DNA from: Bacteroidetes bacterium GWF2_33_38
GTDB lineage: Bacteria > Bacteroidota > Bacteroidia > Bacteroidales > GWF2-33-38
Direction: 5' to 3'
Length of the DNA stretch: 64,000 nucleotides
NCBI GenBank assembly: GCA_001769505.1
Contig: MEOF01000062.1
Span: 1 to 64,000, forward strand
The notes beneath the pieces are model-generated. The model did no database searches, had not been told where the DNA came from, and saw only the letters and a list, made by a program, of their open reading frames with translations. Shown here piece after piece: positions 10,325 to 18,464 of this stretch (position 1 is the first letter of the stretch; every line of letters starts with the position of its first letter). A program made the position numbers and the translations under genes.

Positions 10325-11018
10325 GAATATTATTATAGCCGTAATTTTAATTGTTTTTGCCGTATTGTTTTTTGATTTATTTATGCTTTACGAAGCAAGA
10401 ACAGGATTAACAGGAATTGCTCAATATTACGCACAAAATGGGGCTAAAGAGGTTGGTGCGGCAAACTTAGTAACGTCTATTGTGGTTACTTACAGAGGAT
10501 TTGACACACTTGGTGAAGTAACAATTTTGTTTGTTGCTGCTTCCATAATCTCATTCTTTTTAAAATTGAAAGAAAATGATGAAAGCAAAAACATATCGAG
10601 TAAAGATACCACCGAAATTTTAGTTACAGCATCAAATGTTCTTGTGCCAGTAATTTTCTTGTTTGGTATTTACGTATTCATCAATGGACATTTGACTCCC
10701 GGAGGAGGATTTCAGGGTGGAGCAATTATTGCAACCGGAGTCGCTCTTATGATTTTAGCAAACCCAAACATAAAAATAAATACTCAAATTATACATTGGG
10801 TTGAAAGTATTTCGGGTGTCGGTTACGTTGTTGTCGGTATATTTGGGTTGATTTTAGCAGGAGGCTTTTTAGATAATAAAATTACAGGTTTAGGAGAATT
10901 CGGGGCACTCTTTAGTGCAGGAGCAATACCAATCATTTACAGCTTTATCGGACTGAAAGTAGGAGCTGAAATTTCTAATATTCTTAACAAATATCAAAAA
11001 TCACAAAAAAATGATTAA
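10317..11018 (+). CDS. Mrp antiporter subunit B (MbhE/F-like)
   Basis: 233 aa; YRGFDTLGEVTILFVAA and HLTPGGGFQGGAIIATG are diagnostic of MrpB/MnhB. Confidence 0.85.
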   Translation: MLKNIIIAVILIVFAVLFFDLFMLYEARTGLTGIAQYYAQNGAKEVGAANLVTSIVVTYRGFDTLGEVTILFVAASIISFFLKLKENDESKNISSKDTTEILVTASNVLVPVIFLFGIYVFINGHLTPGGGFQGGAIIATGVALMILANPNIKINTQIIHWVESISGVGYVVVGIFGLILAGGFLDNKITGLGEFGALFSAGAIPIIYSFIGLKVGAEISNILNKYQKSQKND

Positions 11019-11400
11019 TACTGAATATTTTACATTAGGACATATAAGTTTATTACTTGGCTTTATACTTATTATTGTTGGTTTTTGGGGTATATTAACT
11101 CAAAAAAATATAGTAAAAATTATTTTGGCTTTTTCAATTGCTGATGCAGGAATAAATATTTTGATTGTAAGTTTAGGATATGTAATTGGTAAAACGGCTC
11201 CTATCATCGACGGTTCTGTTGTGCAAAAAGCTGGTATTGATGTTTCTGATTCAATTGTTGACCCGGTACCACAGGCATTAGTATTAACTTCAATTGTTAT
11301 TGGATTTGGAGTTACCGCATTAATGTTGGCATATGCAATGAAACTTTTTACTGCCAAAAAAACTTTACATATTAATAAATTTAACGATTTAAAATGGTAA
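11011..11400 (+). CDS. Mrp antiporter subunit C / NuoK-like (MbhG-like)
   Basis: 129 aa; three-TM NuoK-like, DPVPQALVLTSIVIGFGVTALMLA. Confidence 0.85.
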   Translation: MINTEYFTLGHISLLLGFILIIVGFWGILTQKNIVKIILAFSIADAGINILIVSLGYVIGKTAPIIDGSVVQKAGIDVSDSIVDPVPQALVLTSIVIGFGVTALMLAYAMKLFTAKKTLHINKFNDLKW

Positions 11401-14400
11401 CACCAATATTTATTGTCGCAACAGCTCTTGGAGTTGGTTTTGCAATAGGAGTTTTAAATAAGTTTGGGCGAAATTTTACTGGAGCATTAGTGCTTGCCGC
11501 TCTTTCTTTTATGACGTTTATTTCTTTTCAATGGTTTTATGCCTTAACTTTTAATAATTTATCAGAAGCTTATGTTTTTACTGGAGGATTTAAGCCTCCT
11601 TTTGCCATAAATTTACTAATGGGACAATACGAATCTATTGCCACTCTAATGATAAATTTAATTGGTTTTCTTGGGGCAGTTTATTTGTATAAAAGTTTAA
11701 AAGAAAGAGGTTCTGATGCACAAGTCGTTTACCTGATTCTTATAATGGCTCTTAATGTTTTGGTAATGACACGTGATATTTTTAATCTCTTTGTTTTTTC
11801 AGAAATAACAAGCGTGGCAATTGCCGGACTAATTCTTCTTGAAAAAGGTACTCGTTCAATTAGTGCAGGGTTTAAATATATAATAGCGACAAGTGTAATT
11901 TCAACAATTTTTCTCATAGGAATTGTCTTTGCTTATTTTATCACCGGAACTTTAAATATTGACGATTTTATTGGAATCAGTTTATCGACATATAAAGGAG
12001 GAACTATCGTGGTTTTTTTAATAATGATTTCCGCTGTGTTAGAACTAAAACCTTTTCCTGCCAATGGTTGGGGAATCGATATTTATGAGGCTTCAGAGGC
12101 TGGATTTTCGGCAATTATTTCTGCTGCAACTACGACTGCTTCACTTTTTGTTTTATATAAAATTATGGCATTTGCCGGAGCTGAATGGAATTATTATATC
12201 GCTCTTATTGGAATGATAACATTTATAGGAAGTAATTTATTGGGTCTCAAACAAGATAATACCCGCCGAATGCTTGGTTATTCTTCGATAGGACAAGTTG
12301 GATTGCTAATAACAATTTTAGGATTTAAGGATATTTTAGGTGAAAACGCTCCATTTATATTTTTCGGAATTCTAATTTCGCATTATTTTGCAAAAGCAGG
12401 ATTATTCTGGCTTTCGGGCATTATTAACGCATCTAATTTAAAGGCTTGGTCTATTATTCGTAAAAAGCCAATTCTTTTATTTCTGATGGGAACTTTTATT
12501 TTTGCGTTAATCGGATTTCCTCCATTCCCTTCGTTTTTTGCAAAATGGACGTTGGTTATGGATCTTGTTAAAACAGGAAACATCGTTTGGGTTATTGGAA
12601 TTCTATTAGGGTCGTTGTTTGAAGCTATTTATTTATTCCGATGGTTTGGATATGCAATTAAGGGAGACGCAGAAAAAACAGAAGAATATAAAATCGAATT
12701 CCATAAAATAATACCAGTTTGGATTGTTGCATTATCGTTATATGTTTTAGGATATTTTATCGCCCAATACAATGAATTTACTTCTGTTATTAATTTTATT
12801 CCGTTGGCTTTTGTCGCTCTTATTTTTGCCATAGATTTCATGCCCGTTTTGATAAAAAATACGATTGCAATTATTGGAATGATTTTTTATTTCTACACTA
12901 TTTATCCTCAATTGGATAATCTCCGATTAATTTTTGAAGTCATATTTTTAATAGGTGGAATTTTAGCCCTTATTGCAGGTTATTTACACAAAGGGAAACG
13001 AATAGGTTTTTATCCTGTTGCATTGCTTATGTATGCAGGGTTAACAGGAATTTTGGAAGCTAAAACTACCTTAGAATTTTTCTATGGATGGGAGCTGATG
13101 ACAGCCGGCTCTTATTTTTTGATTATTCGAGGAAAACGTTCAATGACTCACGCATTAAGTTATATGTTGTTTTCTCTTGCAGGAGCTTATGCGATTTTAA
13201 CTGCTTTCGGAATAGCAAGCGTAGGACAAAGTACATGGTCGTTAAGTATAATCAACAATATTCAATATATTCCTTTATGGGCGTATTCTTTATTAATAAT
13301 TGGTTTTTTAACAAAAACAGCATCAATCGGATTACATATTTGGTTACCTGGAGCTCATGCTGAAGCTGAGAGCGATGTTTCTCCGATGGTATCAGCAATT
13401 TTATTAAAAGCTGGAGTTTTTGGAATTGTGTTAACTTTAATCGGCATGGGGGCTGAAAATAATCAATATTCTGAACTTGTGTATGTGTTAGGTTGGCTTG
13501 GAGCAATTACAGCATTGATAGGAAATTTAGCAGCAGTTTTTCAAGAAGATGCAAAGCGATTATTAGCATATTCGTCAATTGGACAACTCGGATACATTGT
13601 TTTTGGTTTTGCAATGATGACACATTTAGGTTGGTTGGCAGCATTTACCTACACCATAAATCACTTTATGTATAAATCAATTCTATTTTTAACAATTGGA
13701 GCAGTAGTTTTGAGAGTTAAAACACACAATATGTACGAAATGGGCGGTTTAATTAAAAAAATGCCATTTGCATTTATAGCCGTTTTAATTTCAATAATTG
13801 CACTTTCGGGAGTTCCACCTTTATCAGGATTTGCCGGAAAATGGTTGTTGTACAATGCTGTAATTTTAAAAGGTTGGTATTTACAAGGAGCAATTGCATT
13901 TTTTTCAGGAATTATTGCATTTTTATATTTATTTAAATTGATAAGTTCAATTTTTTTAGGACAACTAAAAGATAATCACCGAAATGTAAAAGAAATATCA
14001 ATTTGGTTTATAATTCCAATTTATATTTTAATAGTTGGATTAATGATTTTTGCCGCAAAACCCGAATTAATTCTTCAACCATTAGGAACAATGATTTCAC
14101 AATATTTCCCTGAAGGAGGATTAAATTGGAATGGAGGAATGGCAACAACATCAATAGGATATTGGCACGGAACTCACATTATGATTATTGTTGGAATTAT
14201 GTTTGCTATTTTATTTTCGTGGTTAGCATTTTTAAGCCGAAAAGCACAAAAAGTGAAACAATTCAACATTGTATATTCGGGCGAAAGACCTTTTACACCC
14301 GAAACTACACACGTTTCATACAACATTTTTGCAGGTTACAACAAAGCATTAGGATTTTTAGTTCTTCCTTGGATTACCGATTTTTGGACATTAACAACAA

Positions 14401-14516
14401 ACATTGTGCACGACATTTCGGGCTTCGTTAGACGAATTTATAGTGGCAACGGACAAACATATTTAACACACATAGTATTGTATGTAGTGGTTATATATTT
14501 TGTGTTTTTTAATTAA
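11394..14516 (+). CDS. Fused tandem antiporter-like subunit (two MrpD/NuoM-type domains plus MbhI/NuoL-like C-terminal arm)
   Basis: 1040 aa; two proton-pump domains each with a LGYSSIGQ/LAYSSIGQ motif; C-terminal region with GERPFTPETTHVSYNIFAGY...VRRIYSGNGQTYL. Confidence 0.85.
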   Translation: MVTPIFIVATALGVGFAIGVLNKFGRNFTGALVLAALSFMTFISFQWFYALTFNNLSEAYVFTGGFKPPFAINLLMGQYESIATLMINLIGFLGAVYLYKSLKERGSDAQVVYLILIMALNVLVMTRDIFNLFVFSEITSVAIAGLILLEKGTRSISAGFKYIIATSVISTIFLIGIVFAYFITGTLNIDDFIGISLSTYKGGTIVVFLIMISAVLELKPFPANGWGIDIYEASEAGFSAIISAATTTASLFVLYKIMAFAGAEWNYYIALIGMITFIGSNLLGLKQDNTRRMLGYSSIGQVGLLITILGFKDILGENAPFIFFGILISHYFAKAGLFWLSGIINASNLKAWSIIRKKPILLFLMGTFIFALIGFPPFPSFFAKWTLVMDLVKTGNIVWVIGILLGSLFEAIYLFRWFGYAIKGDAEKTEEYKIEFHKIIPVWIVALSLYVLGYFIAQYNEFTSVINFIPLAFVALIFAIDFMPVLIKNTIAIIGMIFYFYTIYPQLDNLRLIFEVIFLIGGILALIAGYLHKGKRIGFYPVALLMYAGLTGILEAKTTLEFFYGWELMTAGSYFLIIRGKRSMTHALSYMLFSLAGAYAILTAFGIASVGQSTWSLSIINNIQYIPLWAYSLLIIGFLTKTASIGLHIWLPGAHAEAESDVSPMVSAILLKAGVFGIVLTLIGMGAENNQYSELVYVLGWLGAITALIGNLAAVFQEDAKRLLAYSSIGQLGYIVFGFAMMTHLGWLAAFTYTINHFMYKSILFLTIGAVVLRVKTHNMYEMGGLIKKMPFAFIAVLISIIALSGVPPLSGFAGKWLLYNAVILKGWYLQGAIAFFSGIIAFLYLFKLISSIFLGQLKDNHRNVKEISIWFIIPIYILIVGLMIFAAKPELILQPLGTMISQYFPEGGLNWNGGMATTSIGYWHGTHIMIIVGIMFAILFSWLAFLSRKAQKVKQFNIVYSGERPFTPETTHVSYNIFAGYNKALGFLVLPWITDFWTLTTNIVHDISGFVRRIYSGNGQTYLTHIVLYVVVIYFVFFN

Positions 14517-14540
14517 TTTTTTAAGTAAAATATTATTAAA

Positions 14541-15446
14541 ATGAATATCGATTTTACTAAACTATTTTTTACCTTTTTAGGATTAATGATAGTTCTTAAT
14601 TGGGGTTTATTAATGAGTGCAATTATGCGAAAAATTGGAGCAAGAGTTGCCGGACGATACGGAATTCCTTGGTTTCAACCTTGGGTTGATTTAATTAAAA
14701 ACTACGCAGTGCGATCGCAAATAACTCACGGAATTATGTTTTATTTAGGACCCGTTTTTCGTTTATCGGGAGGCGTTGGTTTGTTTCTTTTTATGCCAAT
14801 ACTTTTTGGTTCAAATTTGTGGAGTAATTTTTCGTTTCAAGGCGATTTAATTTTAATATTGTATTTTCAATTTTTTGGAATGCTCGGAATGGCTCTTGGA
14901 GCAGGAGAAGGCGGTCAACCACATTCGTTTATTGGAATTAGCCGTGGACTTTCGCAATTCACAACCATTGAAGTTCCAATGACTTTAGCAGTAATTTCAC
15001 TTGCCGTTCAATATCACACATTATCAATTTCAGAAATTGTGGCAGCACAACAAGGCGGAATTATGAATTGGACAATGTTCACAAATCCATTTGCAACCGC
15101 AGCTGCAATGCTATCGTTACTTGGAGCATTTGGACATTCGCCATTCGATTTAGTAAAAGCACCAAACGAAATTCCAATTGGACCACCAACCGAATATCAC
15201 GGAACTTTTTTAGGTGTTTTAAGAACCAACGCAGCAATTTTGCACGTAGTTGAAACTGTGTTGTTTATGAATTTATTTTTTGGCGGAGCAAGCAATTGGT
15301 TTGAACTAATAATAAAATCATTCTTAATCTATTTTTGGTCGGTTTTTGTTGGAATGGTTTTTCCACGATTTAGAATTGAACAATCGGTAGTGTGGTTTTT
15401 AAAAGTACCTTTAATATTGGGAATTATTGCAATTCTGTTGCTTTAG
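14541..15446 (+). CDS. NuoH/MbhM-like membrane subunit
   Basis: 301 aa; GRYGIPWFQPWVDLIKNYAVRS, FGHSPFDLVKAPNEI, typical NuoH/HyfC-family loops. Confidence 0.9.
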   Translation: MNIDFTKLFFTFLGLMIVLNWGLLMSAIMRKIGARVAGRYGIPWFQPWVDLIKNYAVRSQITHGIMFYLGPVFRLSGGVGLFLFMPILFGSNLWSNFSFQGDLILILYFQFFGMLGMALGAGEGGQPHSFIGISRGLSQFTTIEVPMTLAVISLAVQYHTLSISEIVAAQQGGIMNWTMFTNPFATAAAMLSLLGAFGHSPFDLVKAPNEIPIGPPTEYHGTFLGVLRTNAAILHVVETVLFMNLFFGGASNWFELIIKSFLIYFWSVFVGMVFPRFRIEQSVVWFLKVPLILGIIAILLL

Positions 15447-15447
15447 G

Positions 15448-15550
15448 GAATTTACTATTGATATTTACTATTGATATTTACTATTGATAATTACTAATTG
15501 ATAATTGCTCATTGCTCATTGCTAATTGCTCATTGAACATTGCTAATTGA
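15448..15550. repeat. Degenerate tandem repeat (TTACTATTGATAT..., ATTGCTCATTGCTAATTG...)
   Basis: Direct reading: successive copies of ttactattgata and attgctcattgcta. Confidence 0.85.
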
Positions 15551-15557
15551 AAAAAAA

Positions 15558-16250
15558 ATGACAGACGAAAAATTAAATAACGAACAAATGGAAAGTGTTT
15601 CAAGATTTTTTGCTCCTGAAAACGAGTTAAAAAAAGTAGAAACTCCCGATGGACAAATAATTGAAGTAAATCCATTACAAGATTATTTTTCAGAAGCACG
15701 ACCCAAAGTTCACGAACCCAATAGTTCAAAAATTATTGAAAAATTCTTAAATTGGGCTAGAGCAGAGTCACTATGGGTGTTAGGTTTTGGAACCGGATGC
15801 GGAAGTATTGAAATTCCACCACTTTTAACACCACGTTTCGATGCTTTCCGATATGGAGTTCAAATGCGACCAACACCACGCCAATCAAATGTAATAATTA
15901 TTTCAGGATATTTAGCCGTAAAAACGTTAAAAAGAGTTGTGCGTAGTTACGAACAAATGCAAAATCCAAAATATGTAATTGCACTTGGAAGTTGCACAAT
16001 AAATGGAGGAATGTATTTCGATAGTTATAACACAATTAATAGGCTCGACCATTATATTCCGGTTGATGTTTATATTGCAGGTTGTATGCCACGCCCCGAA
16101 GCATTATTAGCAGGTTTTGGAAAACTAAAAGAACTCATAAAAGACGGAAAAGCTGAAAATGCAAATAAATATGTCGAAAATTTTGATTGGTATAAAGCAA
16201 ATCAAAAAAAAATTATAAAAGATTGGAATATGCCCGATTATAATTGGTAG
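15558..16250 (+). CDS. NuoB/MbhJ-like Fe-S subunit with only three cysteines
   Basis: ORF track starts at a TTG (15540) within the repeat; ATG at 15558 is more likely. GTGCGSIEIPP, ALGSCTINGG, IAGCMPRPEAL; no other Cys. Confidence 0.85.
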   Translation: MTDEKLNNEQMESVSRFFAPENELKKVETPDGQIIEVNPLQDYFSEARPKVHEPNSSKIIEKFLNWARAESLWVLGFGTGCGSIEIPPLLTPRFDAFRYGVQMRPTPRQSNVIIISGYLAVKTLKRVVRSYEQMQNPKYVIALGSCTINGGMYFDSYNTINRLDHYIPVDVYIAGCMPRPEALLAGFGKLKELIKDGKAENANKYVENFDWYKANQKKIIKDWNMPDYNW

Positions 16251-16338
16251 AAAGTGAAGGTTATAGAGGAAATATGGAAATAAAGGTATAGAGGAAACAA
16301 GAAAATAAAACAAATTATAAAATTGAAAAGCAAATCTA

Positions 16339-16370
16339 ATTCCCCCTTAGAAAAGGGGGCGAGGGGGATT
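16339..16370. repeat. Palindromic element AATTCCCCCTTAGAAAAGGGGGCGAGGGGGATT
   Basis: CCCCCTT-AGAA-AAGGGGG hairpin in the intergenic gap of the operon. Confidence 0.8.
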
Positions 16371-16380
16371 GAAAAAAAAT

Positions 16381-16408
16381 AGATTTCTCGCAAGAAACTC
16401 GAAATGAC
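16381..16408. repeat. Half copy of the GTCATTTCGA/AGATTTCTC family
   Basis: agatttctcgcaagaaactcgaaatgac matches the right half of the elements at 18218 and 18335. Confidence 0.7.
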
Positions 16409-16422
16409 AAAAAGAACGAAAA

Positions 16423-16980
16423 ATGAAAAACTTATTAGAGCAATTAAATAAAAAATACACACTTTCTGAAATTGATTTTCAGAACCCGCAATTTGTGTAT
16501 GTTACTATATCACACGAAAATACAATTGATTTAATAACGCATTTGCGTGATGTTGAAGGTTTTACACATTTTGTATTACTTTCTTGTGTTGATTGGATTG
16601 AAGATGGAAAATTTCAATTAAGTTATTTTTTAAATCAACCCGAAAAAAAAATGGATTTAGTTGTTCGATGTTTTATTAATAGAGACAATGCCGAAATGCA
16701 ATCAGCACATCATTTGTGGAAACATATTGAAACTTACCAACGAGAACTTCGCGAAATGTATGGAATTAATTTTCCCGGAAGTCCACGAATTGAAGAAAAT
16801 TTTATATTAGAAGGTTGGGATAATATACCGCCAATGCGAAGAGAATTTGATACAAAAAAATATTCCGAAGAAACATTTTTTCCTCGTCCAGGAAGAAAAA
16901 AATATGACCCTGCAACATATATGAAAGAAAAATTGTATCCAAACGCACCAACAAATGCAAAAATAAATAAAAATGAGTAG
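16423..16980 (+). CDS. NuoC/MbhK-like subunit
   Basis: 185 aa; HHLWKHIETYQRELREMYGINFPGSPR...FILEGWDNIPPMRREFD is NuoC-like. Confidence 0.85.
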   Translation: MKNLLEQLNKKYTLSEIDFQNPQFVYVTISHENTIDLITHLRDVEGFTHFVLLSCVDWIEDGKFQLSYFLNQPEKKMDLVVRCFINRDNAEMQSAHHLWKHIETYQRELREMYGINFPGSPRIEENFILEGWDNIPPMRREFDTKKYSEETFFPRPGRKKYDPATYMKEKLYPNAPTNAKINKNE

Positions 16981-18160
16981 TTTATTTAAATGGCAAACAG
17001 ATAGAAGTAAATATCCATCAATGAATGACGATGGAAGTTTAGATGTTGATTTATCATCACATAAATATACAAAATTATGGGTTGGTCCAAACCATCCGGG
17101 AATTACAGGAAGTATGGCGGTTGAAATTACAATAAATGGCGATGAAATTGTTCAAGCAAAAACTCACGTTGGATATTTACACAGAGGTTTTGAAAAATTA
17201 ATCGAACGCCGTTTATTCATTCAAGGATTTCCAACTTGTATCAGAATGTGCGTTGCCGAACCCGATTTTAACGAATATCTTTTATCAAAATCAATAGAAA
17301 ATTTAGCCAAAATTGAAATTCCCGAAATGGCCGAATGGTTACGAACCTTGGTTCTAGAAATGGCTCGTTTGCAAAGTTTATTAAGAACGGTGCCGGGTCA
17401 AGCGGGAACCTTTTCGTTAGGTTTAGGAGTTCAATGGGGAATGTATTTACGAGATTTAATTTTAGACAGATTTGAAGAATTAACAGGCGGACGAATTTAT
17501 CACATGTATATTTTACCCGGCGGAGTTCGTGGTTTATTGCCCGATGGTTTTAAACAACGAATGGAAGAAAATTTAAAATTGATTGACGAATTTATTATAA
17601 ACATCAAAAAATTAATGTTCAACAATGCTGTTTTCAAAAAAAGAGCAATTGGAGTTGGTGTAATTAAAAAAGAATGGGTCGATAAATTTGGAATTGTTGG
17701 ACCAAATGCACGAGCCGTTGGAATTAACCGCGATGTGCGTAAAGATTATCCATATTTAAAATATTCGGAATTAGATTTTGAACCACCAACAGCAAAAGAA
17801 GGCGATATTTATGCACGAAGCACAGTTCGATATCAAGAATTAATTCAAACCGTTGATTTAATACGTCAAATTATGGCAAAAATGCCCGAAAAAGGCGATA
17901 TTAAAGCACAAACACCAAATGTTTTACATTGGCGAATTCCAAAAGGAGAAAGCTATGTTCGCTCCGAAAGTTCACGTGGCGAATACGGAATGTATTATGT
18001 TACCGACGGTAGCGACAAACCACGAAGAATTAATTTAAGAGGACCAAGTTATAATCACGCAATGACATTATTAGAACACATGCTAATAAATGCAAATGTT
18101 TCTGATGTTCACGCAATTATGGTTTCGTTACAAACTTGTCCACCGGAAATTGAAAGATAA
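16973..18160 (+). CDS. NuoD/MbhL-like large subunit with incomplete NiFe ligand set
   Basis: 395 aa; WVGPNHPGITGSMAVE, HVGYLHRGFEKLIE, FPTCIRMC and C-terminal SLQTCPPEIER replacing the hydrogenase DPCxxC. Confidence 0.9.
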   Translation: MSSLFKWQTDRSKYPSMNDDGSLDVDLSSHKYTKLWVGPNHPGITGSMAVEITINGDEIVQAKTHVGYLHRGFEKLIERRLFIQGFPTCIRMCVAEPDFNEYLLSKSIENLAKIEIPEMAEWLRTLVLEMARLQSLLRTVPGQAGTFSLGLGVQWGMYLRDLILDRFEELTGGRIYHMYILPGGVRGLLPDGFKQRMEENLKLIDEFIINIKKLMFNNAVFKKRAIGVGVIKKEWVDKFGIVGPNARAVGINRDVRKDYPYLKYSELDFEPPTAKEGDIYARSTVRYQELIQTVDLIRQIMAKMPEKGDIKAQTPNVLHWRIPKGESYVRSESSRGEYGMYYVTDGSDKPRRINLRGPSYNHAMTLLEHMLINANVSDVHAIMVSLQTCPPEIER

Positions 18161-18217
18161 TTTGATAATTTGGTAATGTGTTAATTTGAAAATGAAATTA
18201 TTGAAATAAAATTGGCT

Positions 18218-18297
18218 GTCATTTCGAAATGAGCGGTAGCGATTGAGAAATCTATAAAAATTAAAGAATTGAGATTTCTCCCTGCGGTCGAAATGAC
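18218..18297. repeat. Dispersed inverted repeat (GTCATTTCGA...GAGAAATCT...GAGATTTCTC...TCGAAATGAC), copy 1
   Basis: Terminal and internal inverted matches read directly. Confidence 0.8.
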
Positions 18298-18334
18298 ATA
18301 AATGGAAGTTCGAAATGACAATTTGAGTTGGGCT

Positions 18335-18403
18335 GTCATTTCGAGGGAAGTGCAACGACGAGAAATCTCAAAAATAGATTTCTCATAGGAAATTCGAAAT
18401 GAC
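18335..18403. repeat. Dispersed inverted repeat (GTCATTTCGA...GAGAAATCTC...AGATTTCTC...TCGAAATGAC), copy 2
   Basis: Same architecture as copy 1; about 37 bp apart. Confidence 0.8.
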
Positions 18404-18464
18404 AAAAAATAAAATTAAAAATTTCTTGTAAGAAAATAGGAATAAACAAATCACCATCAAAAAT

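Noticed and set aside
15448-15550. CRISPR array
   Set aside because: The tandem repeat has very short units without unique spacers of regular length; no cas genes seen. No CRISPR found elsewhere in the window.
18128-18405. Minus-strand ORFs of 74-75 aa in the 18.1-18.4 kb gap
   Set aside because: They read through the dispersed TCGAAATGAC inverted repeats; non-coding repeat explains them better.
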